Assembly: GCA_016859345.1 (NCBI GenBank) | Contig: CM029115.1 | Location: 13,142,501 to 13,206,500 of the forward strand | DNA: 64,000 nt | Origin: Istiophorus platypterus | Taxonomy: Eukaryota > Chordata > Actinopteri > Istiophoriformes > Istiophoridae | Direction of reading: 5' to 3' | In this document: piece after piece, positions 1 through 13,670 of the stretch | Layout of the letters: each line of letters opens with the position of its first letter | Position numbering within the stretch: position 1 is the first letter of the stretch | Position numbers and translations under genes: made by a program | The notes under the pieces: model-generated | The model's input: the letters and a program-made list of their open reading frames with translations, nothing else | Databases searched by the model: none | Told to the model about the DNA's origin: nothing

Positions 1-26
1 ACACACACACACACACACACACACTC
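1..26. repeat. (AC)n microsatellite, cut by window edge
   Basis: Pure AC dinucleotide run at the left edge of the window; it probably continues outside. Confidence 0.95.
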
Positions 27-1956
27 ACACAAACAGACACTTTGACCATTCTGTGTACTGTATGGTACTAGATGATTCTGTGTACTACTCGAAGGATGAA
101 AGAGGAGTTCCCTCAACAGCAAACACACTCTTTCCACATTTGCATATTCTGAAATCTCTGCTTTCTCATTGAGGGCAAAGGAGTAGAGATGCTGTTGAGA
201 CCCCTTCCAGTGGTTTATTAAACACATTTGCAAGAAATTATGTTCAACAGTAAACAAATCATTATTTAGTCATTATACACTGAGATATAATATTTCAAAG
301 AGCTTTAAATAAACAGAATCTGAAGGGGCACTTTAAAAGACTGATTGTGAGAGCATCTAAATCACCACATGCACACATTCTTTACTTTCTGAATAAAAAC
401 AAGATGAGGCAAACAGTCAACACAATGGCCCACTTCTCTCATTGTCTAGTCTTATTGGAAAAGATGAATGTATTAAGTTCCATATCAGATTGTCATACTC
501 ACTCATTCTCTTCTTTTTGTGCCTGCCGTGGCTTGTTTTCATCAGGCCGATGACAAGGTAATATTATCTGATTGTTATTGTTCCAGGAAATAGTCAGGAA
601 CAGAACAGCAACAAAGATAATAGGTTATTTATTGCAACACCTGTATGTTTGTGTGTTTAATGTTATCTAGGCAAATCTTCACATTTCTGAACATATGCAG
701 CTACATGCACATGCTTGCATGTGTGCGTGGGGCATATGTGTGTGTCCACATAATGAAGAGGAGTGAGGCTCCAAGCTGTCAGATACTTTTAAAGGGCTGA
801 CGCTGTGTGACAGTCAAGAGTTACATGCTGAGAACGTCTGTTTAGAGTCACTGGAATGGAGCTGAGTGGCGGCTCATTAGACGCATATGACAGTGTTTGG
901 TTATGTAGCAACATATAGAAATGTTCTCAGGCAGTTATTAGATAGAAACACCTGTGCAGACACTTAAGTCTGTCAACAGACTGGTGTGTGTGTGAAAAAA
1001 AGAGAGAAAAAAGCTCTCAACCTGGGGCTCAGGACCCCCCAGGCAGCTTTGAAGTTTGCCAAATGATTCTTGTTATGAGAAAAATACTTGCAACACACAA
1101 CTTTATGGTCATGTTTTTAATCTTCATGATAAATGCTTATTGTTTGAAAAAATAATGAATATTTACAGCCCTTAGGCTCAGACTTAGCTCATGTGAAACG
1201 GCCTGATGAAGGAAAAACAAAGACTTTGTTTCTGGTGTCAGAGTTCAACATTGTACCCTGAAAAAGTGGGTCACATCGTTTTTGGGGGTCTAGACGTGGA
1301 GTGTGGAGTGCCACTGTTATAGAAAACAGTAGGTACAGTCTGACCTCTGCTGCACCTCTGTGTGGAACCAGAGGTGGGTTTTTTTTTTTCTTTCTCTCTG
1401 TCTGTTTCGGCTCCAGCCCTCCAAGGCACATTACATAACTACACTGTTATTTTTCCATCCCCTGCCCCTTTGTGTGACTGACATAGCAGGGGAAATACAG
1501 ACCCAAACAAGGCAATGATAAGGACTTGCTCCTCTCTTTTGATCAGTCTGTTTGTCACACCTTGTCTCTCTGTTTTCCTCTATTTCTTCCGCTTTCTATC
1601 ATACCAAACTCTCCCTTTCTCCTTCTCTCTATTTCTGGCTCTCTCTCTCTTTTTCTGTGCCACCACAAGTTGGTTCACTTTTGCACCCACTGTGGTATGC
1701 TGGCTTTCCATTAGTTCATTTCCCTTGCTTTGAGAATGCCCTTGCATGCTGCATGTGTGTGCGTTGTATGAATGTGTGTGTGTGTGTCTCCGTGTGCATG
1801 CATGTGCGCATGTGCGTGTGTCTCCTGAGTCTCAGAACAGTATTATGGTAAACATATCATTTGATGGGGAGAGTGGTTCAGGTTGTTGGCCGGCTGCCCT
1901 GCTTTCATTTGGAACAGAGCTGCCAACATCTGGACTGTGTCAACACTCACTGACAG

Positions 1957-2079
<123 letters not shown>

Positions 2080-2094
2080 CTGTGTGAGTGTGTG

Positions 2095-2262
2095 AGTATT
2101 AGGGTCCCTGCCTTGGCCCCAGAGCTGTCAGCCATTGGATGGGGAACAGATTTGCTCAGATTAATCAAAGGTGTAGCATTAATAAAAGGGAGCCCTATTC
2201 CTCCATGCCTCCAGGCAGCCATTTTAAGAGCCTGGGAGAGCAGCCTCGCATCTTCCACGATG
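2095..2262. other. Possible conserved noncoding element
   Basis: Directly after the TG microsatellite the base composition changes to balanced, non-repetitive sequence. It is dense in motifs common in developmental enhancers: a CCATTGG block, TTAATCAAAGG (TCF/LEF-like), and ATTAATAAAAG. There is no convincing open frame with splice sites. The enhancer reading is inference from texture only. Confidence 0.25.
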
Positions 2263-2847
2263 AGCTGCAGTCACATGCAGGCCATGCGTAGGCACACAGG
2301 TATACGCATGCAGCTGGGGATGGACTTTTAGCTGAAATAGTCACAATCTTACTTTAAATGCGAACACTTGGAAGTCGAAAACAATCTTTCGCTTATTTGC
2401 GATCATCTGTTGGTTCACACGCTGTTTGGATGTGCACTGTTCCCATTGGACAGGATGCTGTACTTATCATGTACAATCTGTGGGAGAAACCCAGATGAGA
2501 ATCTGTGGCCACCTTGGATGAAAAACCCACAAATCCACCAGAGACACGTGAAATATGTTATTTATATGACAAAAAATCTGCAGCAAACTCCTTCATTAAT
2601 TTATATAAACCCTGGTCATTACGTACCATTGATGCAGGACTCACAAAACCTTCAGAAACACATTTAGGTGCTGAGTTGGACTAAAAAGAGGGGAAAGAAC
2701 TGGGCTTACCTCATTAATTTATATAAACTGAGAGCAGATGCATTAGAATTATTGCAGTACAAACACACAGACACACACAGCAATGATTTGAATGTTGGAA
2801 AAGATAAATAGATAAAAATCACTGTGGTGTTGTACATGTGTTTGTTT

Positions 2848-2850
2848 GTA

Positions 2851-2906
<56 letters not shown>

Positions 2907-2918
2907 TGTGTGTGTGTG
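2848..2918. repeat. (TG)n microsatellite, interrupted
   Basis: TG repeat with a few TTTG and GG interruptions. Confidence 0.95.
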
Positions 2919-3539
2919 TAGATACAATGACAGAGAGTGAAGAAATGATATAAACTATAGTCTAGTTATTTTAACATTTGCTTCATCGTGCCTCTCACAC
3001 TAGTTTCAACTGTTATTTGTGCAAAGCCAGGGCTTGAGTTTCCTTCGTTTTGTGGTGGAGTAACTACATCTTAAAACACACACATACACACACATCATAC
3101 GAGAAGTTTATAATCTTGTGGTTTTTTCAAACCCTGAAAAATAACACTGTGCTCTCTCCAAATTACATTCAATATCCCTCAATATCCTTTATCCTCTCTC
3201 TCTCTTTACTGAACTTTATCTCTGACACCAGTGTCCGTGTTTATGTTTTAAGACTATTTGCATGGTCGTCCGTGTGTGCAAGTACATGCTGAATCCATAT
3301 GAGGAAATGTGTTTGCGTGAATACAACCACCGCTGTGAGAAGGGCTAATAATCTCCCCTTCAGCCGAGGACAGAATCTTCGTCCAGCTCTCTCTGAGTCA
3401 AGCAGCCTGGGCTGTTGGCTCTGGCAGGCCATCTGATCCGGCCTCACTGGGCTAAAGATATTTGGGTGTAGTGAGCGTTGATGTTATTGCTGAGCTCTGG
3501 GTAGAGTTGGGATGAGATGTATTTGGGTTGGCTGGCTGA

Positions 3540-3655
3540 GGGATGAGGCCTGTTTGCCTACCGGGGCCGAAGACTCAGCAGGGGGCCTGCCTAATCTGCT
3601 GCACCATCCGACAGCTTAATTAGTGTTTCGCCGCTGTACTCACATACGGCCTGTG
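3540..3655. other. Possible conserved noncoding element
   Basis: A GC-balanced, non-repetitive block within AT-rich DNA. It carries a TTAATTAG homeodomain-type core at about 3617-3624 and no usable reading frame. It looks like a conserved noncoding element, but only cross-species alignment could show that. Confidence 0.2.
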
Positions 3656-6600
3656 CACACACACACACGTTTCCTCTCTTCGATACACACATACACACTG
3701 GGGCATAGCTCGTTAGTCTAATAAAGAGCCATTAGAAGGTTAAATGTGGGTCTCATTAAAGATTAGTCGTTTACTACTATGCATATTAAACTCTCTTGTG
3801 TGATTCTGATAACTGCTCATATTGCTGCGAAAATGAAGACCACAGTCAACTCTTGCAATGTTAATTTACCATGCTATAGCCTGGGATTTGGTCTGTCTCC
3901 TGCTGAGAGCATAAACACCATGAGAAATGAATACAGTCACTTCTAGTCAGTGACTGAGGGCTTAAATGTCATTACATGATGGTGTCTTTATGTTGTGCAT
4001 GTGCTTTACACACTGCAAATTGTTTGAGATGATTTTGACGAGCAGTGATCCAGGGGGCTTAAAGAGGAAGAGGCTTGAGAAGGATAAGCTGTATGAAGAG
4101 GGGGTCTAGATTAGCTTGAACGGATTTGGAAGCCCTCCTGGAAGCTTGGACTAAAGGCCACATTGAAATGTCAGAGATAATAATTTTACTTCTGAAGATC
4201 CCCATCCTAATGCCTCTACCATTTAATGGTGAGCAGAGCATTGGACGTCCATCAATGCAAGAGAGGGAGAAGGGGAGAGAGAGAGTTTTGGCATGTCACA
4301 GGGATACGTATACTTGCTCTCTCCAGCCTTCATCAAGCTCTATCCGATCCAAACTTGTCTTTACTTGGACTCTAATAACATTATTCTCCTGGTCACGGCC
4401 ACATAAAAAACAGATGAGCATGAGCCATAAAGGGGAAAATCAGTTTTCAAAGAGGAATTAAAATATTGGAGCTGCCAATGTTTTGACTTAGCGGATAAAG
4501 CCTCCAGGCAACTAGGGTTGGAGGAAGAGGGAGCAAGAAGCTGTGAGAATGTCAAACAGCAGACAGCTTTACTGACTCAAGACATGGATTAGCCATCTGA
4601 AGCCTTGTTTTAGGAGTTACAGTATGACTGAACAGCCCATGACTATCCTACGGTGTAAAACAATGTGTTAGCTGCATATCAATTACAGAGATTCTCTTCA
4701 GAGATAGACATCAGACCTGAAAATGAGCTGTTAAACTGGCTGATGGATTCACTTTCCCATCTCTGTCTTGATTATTATTTCAGCCAAGCTCAGCTACATG
4801 CATAAAAAGGAAAGAAAGACATATTTAATGACTTCTGTTCTTGTATGTTTGTCAGGTTTTAAAAGTAATTTGCGGGAAATTCTGTGACAGTAAATCTGCA
4901 TTTTGAAAATGTTTTCAAATATATCAGAAAGAAGTCCTTTAGTCGGAAATGCCAAAATTTGTCCCTTTGAGGCATAATGAGAGCTGCTCATAGCCTTGAT
5001 GTTCAGATTCATACAATAAAATAAAAATTATTCATTATCATTTTTGGCAGAACATCTATCGCTGTCATAAATGTTTTGTGCTTGTATGTGCTTTGGAAAT
5101 TAGTCCATATTAAAAGAAGACTGATTTAAATTTTTTTTTTTACATATTTTGGATATCACATACAAGTGTCTGTGTTTTTTTCCAGTACAACAGCTATTTC
5201 AGTAGATCATGTATTTGTTGACAGTGTTTGTAAATTGTAAAATCGTTAATACAGGCATTATTCTGTTGTTCACTCCTTCTACATAGCCCCGATTTGTCCC
5301 TCAGTTATTTACATTTTCACTATTCAATGTCTATGATAGCTTGTGTGACTGTGTAGTAATATTGTGCTGTGCACTGTGCCATGTGTGCTCTGTGTGTGTG
5401 TGTATATGTGTGTGCACTTTGTTTTGAGTGACACTCAGCTGCTTTGCTTGGAGGGAAAGTTGCTAATTTACTAGCACTCAGACAGATGTCACATTATGCC
5501 TCTAACATTCACACACTTCTGCCCATATGTGATTAAATCAGTTGTCAGTGAGTCTCTGTCAACAAGAGTTGACATATTGAACTCCAGTGGAGTGGAGTCT
5601 CAACTCCAGTGTTTACAGGAGAATCTTTATAAAATCATCTATTAGGCCTTAAGTTGTCAATCTTTAAGAACAGATTTAAGTCTTCTGTGCCCTAATGGTT
5701 GCTTCTGTAAAGCATCACAGTGCTCTGCTGCAGAGGTATATCTTTTAAAAATATATATTTTGGCCCCTGAATCCTTTAGCCAGTTCAGAAAAAACAAATG
5801 TTCATATTTATGTTATACATTTTCAGCCACCAGCGCAGGAAGAAATATGCATGATGCTGAAAGTAACAGATCATTATTGTATCGCAAAATGGATTTTTCA
5901 CATTGAGCAACTGAGCGTGGCACAGTTGCTAATATATATTGTCAGAAACTACCAAAATCTTATGTTTATAGTGCACTAGTGACTTGAAGTGTGCATGTGT
6001 GTGTGTTTGTGTGTGTGTGTGTATGTATCTGCATGTGCATGTGTGTGCATGTGTGTGTGTGCGTGTATGTGTGTGTGTGTGCTTGTGTTTTAATGCGTGT
6101 CATGAAGAGTTGGTTTGGCGGAGCGCCATGCAGCTGGAAGCCATCATAGAACCAATTACTTTCTGTCTTTTGCTCTCCTCCGCTCTCCCTCTTTCTTCCT
6201 TTCTCCCTATTTGTTGTTCTCTTCATCTTTCCCTTCTGCTCCCATTTTCTCTGTCCATCTGATTTTAAATCTGCTGGCTGTCTCTTTGTGAACCAAGAGT
6301 TAACCTCTCTATTTTGCCTTCACTTACATCTTCCTTGCACCAAATGCTTCAACTCATCACCACCATCATGCTTCCCTCCACCTTTCTCTGATCATTTCCA
6401 GTCCCTTCTTTAATCCAAACTACTTCACCCTCCTTATCACCCTCTTAAAGTTCTTTTTTTTCTTGGTGTAGATTTCTCCTCATTTTGCTTAGCACCTCAG
6501 GCTTATTGATTCAGATGTGAAATGTTTGCAAGCCTGCACATCCTGCCAACACAACTAATGGACCAATTTACAGTAACATGTTTGAGCTACAATGCATGCC

Positions 6601-6815
6601 CTGAGTGAGGGGGGTGGCAAGAGTGTAAACACTGATCCAAGATCATGTACTGACTGAATGTGTCACCAGAGAGAGAGAGAGGCAGTGAAGGATGGAGGAA
6701 GTGAGAGAGTTAACAGTGTAAACAAATGAGGACTGTAATGAGGATAAAGCACCACAGTGAACAAGTAAGCCTTTGTCTTCACTCATACCTGCTCTCCCTC
6801 ACTCTCTTGCTGTCT

Positions 6816-6846
6816 CACACACACACATACACACAAACACACACAC

Positions 6847-6911
<65 letters not shown>
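6816..6911. repeat. (CA)n microsatellite
   Basis: Long CA run with single interruptions (TACA, AACA, GCA) at the 5' side. Confidence 0.97.
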
Positions 6912-6915
<4 letters not shown>

Positions 6916-9445
6916 TAGTATATAGAAATGGCTGTATCGTGTTTGGGTTTCTGGGAAGTGCAGTTTATTGAATGTTAAAGAAGAGAAACAGAATCCAGCA
7001 CTTCATTCCGAGTGAGCGACACGCTTTATGATGTTTTTCAAGTGGCAGTACTAAAGGGAGCTTTTTTGTATAAACTCTATTTGTCTATCACATTTAATAA
7101 ACATAGAGGAAATGAAGAAAAACAGATTTTGTGAGTAGGTTTGATTATTGTGTTGAGTACCATAGCTGGGGAAAAATGAATTTATTTTTTTCCACCAGCT
7201 CCCCTTGTTTCTGTAATAAGTTTTAATGTCTCAAAACAATTTAGCTGATTCATTGGTTATCAACACTGAAGTACCCACAGCATAAAATGCCTGCAAAGTG
7301 AAGTCATCAACTACGGGTAAACCTTTGGACTTAAGCTTAGTTTCTTTAACAGTTGTAGGCAGAAAATGGTAAAAGTATTTGGGTTAAAGAACCATACCAT
7401 TGATTTTGAATGCTTTAGCCCATTTACTGCAGATCGCATGTACTCACAATTAATAATTTTGCAAACCATGCTAGGTTTCATACTGCTGGACGTTGCGTCC
7501 TTACTATTCATGGTGGGCAATCATTTCCATTACCTTCTATACAATAAGAAAATCTAGTGGCACACTCCTAAAACTTGCTTGAGTCGTGTTATCTGTCAGA
7601 GTGAATGTCAAATCAGCAAATTTCAAGAGCCTGCTGATAAATTTCAAAACCATACAGAAATGACTGGAAATTAATGGCTGCCTCCAAAGTTCGGAGATAT
7701 GCATCCAGATTTCTAAAAATATATGTCATGTATTTGGAAATGTTCAGCATAGATGTACAGTACATGTGATTTCTTGCTAAGGAGCCAAAAGTTTCAGAAA
7801 CACTGGTATTGGCTTTCAAAATTCAATACAGGTGAGGCTGGGGACATTTGCAATACTGACAGCTGAAATCCTTTGAACAGGCCCTACAAATAAAAATTGA
7901 GTCTGTTTGAAAAGAATATACAGGAATAAAATTTTGTTATAGTTTAGGGCTGAAGACATAGAGATTCTGTGACTATTTAGGTTTTAACATGCTGTAACAA
8001 TCCATGTGGGTTTATTGAAAGCCCCTTGGTCCCTTTCACAGTATGAAACCTAAACGTCTTATCTTCTGGTTTTTCTCTTTGATTTCATCATGCCATATAA
8101 AGCAGCTGTATGGATGGCTAGTGAGTCACTAACTGGTGGTGTTGTTACATCTGGAAGACATTATACTGGAGATCCATGGGTTTAAAAATATACAGGCACT
8201 TAAGCAGTAAATATATAATTATACAGACTCCTTTATAACTGCAGTATGCACACAACTTCCGGATCATAACACCCTGAGTATCTACAAACATTGTGACTAA
8301 CGTGAAAAAGGTAAAAGCATTGTATCATATTACATATAAGAAAATATGAAGGCCTTTTTTATTCAAGTAATTATGGGTTACTTACTTACTTACCTACTTA
8401 TGTTATAACTGCCCTGGGCTGTGATTGCATTTGCCACCTGTTCATCCATATGAAACTAGCACAGAGAAAAAAGGTGGAACATAAACTAGAGAGAGGGCAA
8501 CAGTGTGTTTTAAGAAAATGTCAAATGACATATTTTGAGTTGAAACTCCTGAGGAAGTGAGGGAATCCAAATATTTGACCATTTTTGGCCACTAATGTCT
8601 ACGTAACAAAGTGCAAAAATTCAGAGAATGCTGAAAGCACTAGGAAATGGTTTTCGAGAGCAGACAAACAGGCTAACACACACACACACACACACACACC
8701 CACACACACACAGAGGTCTTTCCATTGAGATGACAGCATGTTTTTCCCCCTCCTGATTTTTCAGTTTTTCATTAAAGAGGAGGTAAAGGTTTGAGCCTGT
8801 AATCACCATGATATCACATCTTTTAGATTGTGTTTAATAGTCTGATATCACATTAACTGGTCCAGTGTTTCCTAATTATTTCAACCAAATTATGTCTCTT
8901 AAACTAAACAATCTTTAATACCATTGATTTCTGAATAGCATAAATGCAGTATTCACTAATTTATTTGGCCCATACATTTGGTTTCTTATGATTAGAAATT
9001 GTATCTACAACTGGAATATTTTCCTTACACACAAGCATTTTAATCTGGATTTAACGAACAGAAAGCATATCAGTGTCCCTTGAGTATTGTGGTGTTATCC
9101 TGTGTCTCTGTGGGTTTCCTCAGACACTCCCAAGACACAAAGTTGAAGAGTCAAATACCAGATTGAAAAGCAGTGCTTCACTGTCTTCTCTGGTTGAAAG
9201 TTTCAAGTGTGTTGCATCCCTGACCCAACCTCAGCCGGCAGTTATTAGGTGTGGTCAGAAATGTGCTCTATTTGACCTGAAACCACACCCAATAGTGATG
9301 TCACAGTGTACTGACAAGCCCTGAAGTACACTTGGACATCACTATAGCAAGGTGAGAAGTTAAAACCACTGGAGCTCAGCAGAAACATTTTCATAGGTGT
9401 GATGTGACTCTCTGTGTTAGCCGGGGTGTTTCCTCTGACAAAATA

Positions 9446-9798
9446 ATGGCATTAAACTGGGGAAAGATTTTAACACCTCTGACCACCACATTGGGCTGGA
9501 TTGGTAAGTAACAGCACTCATAGCCAGGTTTTTTTTTTTAACCCTCATAAAATGTTTATATAATCTGAAAATGTGCTAAAAACAAACATTCATAGGCAGA
9601 CGATTTTTTAATTTCAGTATTTGGATCCCTGATAACTGAAGTCATTGAAGCTCTCCTTTTTTTCCAGACAGAAATTTGCAAACGAAAGTGACACAGCACA
9701 TTAGCAAAAGACTGAGAAAACAAATCGGACAACCATCATACAAAGAATGTCTCACTGTGCTGAAAGAGGCCGCTCATTCTGAAAAAAGGGGCAAATAG
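9446..9798 (+). CDS. Speculative two-exon small ORF (62 aa)
   Basis: I do not recognise this protein. A plus-strand ATG at 9446 opens 19 codons (beginning MALNWGKILTPL) that end at a strong donor, G|GTAAGT, after 9503. A pyrimidine-rich acceptor (tttttttccag) ends at 9667, and the joined frame (phase 1 on both sides) stays open to a TAG at 9796-9798. The product would be 62 aa: a moderately hydrophobic N-terminus of about 20 residues, then a basic, amphipathic-looking helix (SKRLRKQIG) with a single cysteine (C47). The region upstream has no clear TATA box. The two exons are short enough for chance, and there is no homology support from memory, so treat it as a candidate only. Confidence 0.2.
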
Positions 9799-9984
9799 TA
9801 ACAAGTAACACACTCATATGCATGCACACTAACACACACACAAACACACACAGATGGAGATGTGGCCGGGCGTCAGGCCAGATGCTCCGAGAGAAGGAAA
9901 CTCACATTCTTGTGATGGGGAGTCATCAAGTATCAGGTTCCATAGACTCTGGCAGAAGCTGGAGAGCCCCCTCACCACCTACCA

Positions 9985-10062
9985 CCCATTCACACACAAA
10001 TACACACAGACACAGACACACACACACGCACACACGCACACACACACAGAAACAAACACATG
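9985..10062. repeat. CA-rich microsatellite
   Basis: Imperfect (CA)n with GACA and CGCA variants; the source of spurious His-Thr frames on both strands. Confidence 0.9.
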
Positions 10063-10589
10063 CATAGGGGCATACTTTGTGGCCCCGTCCTTTTTTTTTG
10101 TGCATCACAGTCACTTGGCTGCATGAAATCACAGAAACTGCTGCCTCTTCCAATTTTGTCAGATCTGTTTCTGGAGAATTATGGGCAGAAGTGATGTTGA
10201 ATACAGCTTGGTCTTTTCTTTATTATGTCATGTGTTTGCTTTTTGGCCATGAGAAAACGAGTTTGTAGTTAGCAAAATGTTTAAAGTCAAATGATGGGTC
10301 GGTCCAGTGTTAGGTCAACAGGTCAAATGACCATGGAGGTGAGGAGGGTGCTGAAGGGGCACAGCTGATGTGTAATTTCTTATCATTCCACAAGATGTCA
10401 GCATCAACCTACTCTTTTTGCGGCTGCTGGTGCTAATTTTCCAAAATCTAATTTTGCATCAAACACAGATCTATAAAGGAAAAAATATCACAATGAAAAC
10501 AATACTTTAATACAAACGGTGATACCCATGATTACAAGGACAATTACATGACTCTCATGTAAAGCTACAGGAACCCTAAATCGCTGCAC

Positions 10590-10965
10590 TAGCTTAAAAT
10601 ACGATTACTTGTCAATAAAGCCCTAAATGGTCTCAGGCCTAAATACATCTCTGGTCACCTGGGTTAGGTTTACTCAGTGTTCAGAAAATCAAAAATGAGC
10701 AATGTGAAGCAGCTTTTAGTTTCTATGCTCCCCCTTGTGGAACAAGCTTCCTAAATACTCGAGGTCTGCTAAAACTGTCAGCTCATTTAAAATTAAGGAT
10801 TCAAGCATTAATGTTTGCTGAGGCATTCCAGCAAATCAATTATCTAACTTATTTTAAACCTTTAACTACTTTTTTTGTTTGCTATTGCTTCCAGCTCTGT
10901 GTTTATTGTTTTTTTCTTTTAATGGTGCTTCATAAATAAAATCGACTTACCTTGTCTAATGCTAC
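10590..10965 (+). repeat. Degenerate LINE (L2-type) 3' end
   Basis: The stretch resembles the last part of ORF2 and the 3' tail of a common fish L2-like non-LTR retrotransposon. It holds degenerate codons for a KALNGLRPKYIS-like segment, then the conserved GTGAAGCAGCTTTTAG block. It ends in the tail GTGCTTCATAAATAAA around 10925-10940. The frame is broken by stops and the 5' part of the element is missing, so it is a dead, truncated copy. The family name is from remembered similarity, not a RepeatMasker run. Confidence 0.55.
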
Positions 10966-12183
10966 ATGAGCCGCACCACTTCATCAAGGCCACTTGACAC
11001 GCTGTAAATCTACAAACATCATTCAGTCTGTTAGGCCGAAGAGGTATAGGAAGACAGGTGCAATGAATCAGTGAAACTTCAAGGTCTTGTGCTCTGTGTA
11101 AAGTCTGTCCATTCAGTGCTCTTTATCAGAGCATCTTGCGCCCGGAAGGTAACTCAACTGACTTGTAAAATCTCTGCTCTGGAAAACATCAAGAACACTC
11201 TGTTACTCAACAGCCTCCATAGACGAGCTGAGCTGCTACACCAACGCTTAATGTAATTATTCATCTTCACTGTGATATTCTAAGATGCTAAAATGTCACT
11301 TTCCCGTGTTAGACATTTAATCTTCTCCAATTTATAAGCTTAGATATTAATATTTACCAAACCCTTTGAGAAATTTGAAAGAGCTCACTGTTTAAAAAGC
11401 ATAAACAATTAGCTACATTTGCATGAAGTACTAGAAGTAGTTCTAGTTTTGCATTTTAAAAAAGAACACCAATATCTACTATAATTAAGTATATTATAAC
11501 CATACGACACTGTTTCATGTTTGCTAGGAAAGACAGATCTGTTGAAAAACGGGCATTTCCATTTCCATATATCTATGTGGAACAACATGTGGAAGCACTA
11601 TATTTGATAAGTCAAACTACTTCTGGATATGTCCTGTTTAAGGGGAAAGGCTCGTTACAAATGATCAAACCCTGTTGTTCTGTTTAGTGTTACATAGCCA
11701 CAGTCTGGCTACCAGACCATACTAGAAAGCTTACTAGAAACAAGCCTCAAAAAACGAATTCAGGAAAGGCCCTGTGTGATCCGTCTGGGCGCAAATATTT
11801 CACTGTACCTGTTTGTTTATGATAAGACTCTCTTGATGAGTCTAAAAAAATGTTGAAAATCTCTTGTTGGCCTGCCCCTGCTTTTTCAGGCTTCTCCTCT
11901 TCCCTTCAGTGATGACTAGATGTCTGCAGCAGCAATCAATTCTTCTCATCAGCTCTGTAATTAAACAGTAATTGTGTTTAATGACTATATAAACGGTAAA
12001 GGAAAACACACCCCTCCGACACAGCATTATCCATCTCTAAGTGTGTCCGTGTGCTTGCGCATGTGTCTGCTGTCGATGAAAATGAAAAAAAAAAAGAACT
12101 AAAATATCATGTGATGATGATTTGGTGCAACAATATAAACAATATCTACAAATGCCACAGCCACCTAGAAAAACTGAAATACA

Positions 12184-12335
12184 GTGGTGAAAATTAACCA
12201 AGTACATTGACGCAAGTACTGTACTCAAGTACAATTTTTAGGTACTTGTTCTTGAATAATTCCATTTTATGCTACTCCTCTACATTTCAGGGGAAATGTT
12301 ATGCTTTTTGCTCCACTGCATTTTGAAATAAAATA
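12184..12335 (+). repeat. Dispersed teleost repeat ('AAGTAC' family), copy 1
   Basis: The block reads as a worn copy of a widespread percomorph repeat built on AAGTACATT ... AAGTACTGTACT ... GGTACTT ... CATTTTATGCTACT ... TACATTTCAGGGG ... TTTTGCTCCACTGCATTT. It lacks coding capacity. A copy of the opposite end of the same repeat lies at about 24765-24910. Confidence 0.6.
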
Positions 12336-13084
12336 CAAAGCATTGGTAGAGACCAAACAGACACCAAAACATACCCCCCCAGAAAAAGATAAACTCTGAC
12401 CTCACTGCACATCAGTGTGGTCTGCAATTGGGAGCAGGTGCTGATGTGCAGGTGTCATTCTTGTCATTCAGAACATTTTACCATGTGCAGTGCACTGCAT
12501 TGCTTTTTTAAGCAGCATAGTGAAGGACTCGTACAAAAGAGCAAAAGCGGGGTTTAAAATGTAAATGTGTGACCTATCTCAATCATGAATGTCTTGATTT
12601 CATCTTTGTTTATCTTTTCAGTCCAAACAGGAACAATCTACCAAAGGTCTAATATTACTTTCTCATGATTCTGCTTTCTAATAAACTACTTCTCAGATTA
12701 TTAGTTATACTTATACTTACTATATTATGCTTGAGGTAAAAGTTGAATAAAATGAATTAAGAATAAATTAAGAAGTGTCATGAGATATTTTTCTTTATAA
12801 CTATAGGAAAATAGGTCCATTTCAATGCAGACAGTGTAACTTGCCATAGTATGAAAAGCAAAGTTGTTGCTAATATTCATAACAATGACTTTACTGAGCC
12901 AGTGAACAGTACGAGGACCCTGAAAACAAAAGGATGCACTCGCTATACAGTAGGGTTTAACTTGATTCTCTTTTAAACTGTGGTGTATGTTGAGTTACTA
13001 CTGGGAATCAGTTCATCCAAAGGGCCTCCTCAGATGTGCTGGCGGGTCACGAGGCGGAAGCATTCCAACCTTTGGGTGTTCTTT

Positions 13085-13260
13085 CGACAATAGAGCTGCA
13101 GCTAATGATTATATTCATTACTCATTAATCTACAAACTATTTTCCTTAATTGATTAACTGACATTACTTAAATCCAAAGTGATGTTTTTTAGTTGCTTGT
13201 CTTGCCAGTCAATGGCAAAAACAAACACAATATTAGTTATAAGTTAGCTATGATATAAAC
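13085..13260 (+). repeat. Dispersed teleost repeat (GCTGCAACTAA-type), copy 1
   Basis: It begins GAGCTGCAGCTAATGATTAT and continues with ATTAATCTACAAACTATTTTCC and TTGATTAACTGA. This matches a familiar noncoding fish repeat that opens with GCTGCAACTAACGATTA and is rich in ATCGATTAAT. A degenerate copy in the opposite orientation lies at about 57577-57780. Confidence 0.6.
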
Positions 13261-13308
13261 CAAAGTATAGGCAACAATTATTTAAAATCAACAAGCTAGA
13301 ACTAGGGA

Positions 13309-13670
13309 ATGTTTTGCTTTTACATCTCAACTGCATATTTTAAATGGGTACTCCACCCACTTAGCATTGCCCCGCTAAACAATGTTGCCAGACTCAGTAT
13401 CTTTAAAACAATGTCAAAATCAAAGCAGCAATACCAGAGATACTGTCTTTTTTCTATGCTTTCTCCCTCTAGAAACCAGGAGCCTACACAGCCCCATTCC
13501 AACTCAATCGGACACAGTTCTGGTAGAGATTCGGGTGTGTTAGGAGCCACTAGCCTCAAGCAGAGATTTGAGCAGGCTGGGTCTGGTAGTCTCATGTCTT
13601 TCAAACTCCAAACCCCCATTTTCAAACTTAACGACTTCAGACTCATCTGACGCTGACTCGAGTGACATCA
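13309..13670. repeat. Unclassified segment open on both strands, probably a repeat
   Basis: Both strands are open across nearly the same interval (13309-13650 plus, 113 codons; 13320-13646 minus, 108 codons). Neither translation resembles a family I know, and no splice sites or upstream signals favour either strand. The segment abuts a dispersed repeat and its sharper composition resembles that of interspersed elements, so I call it a probable repeat, not a gene. Confidence 0.3.
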
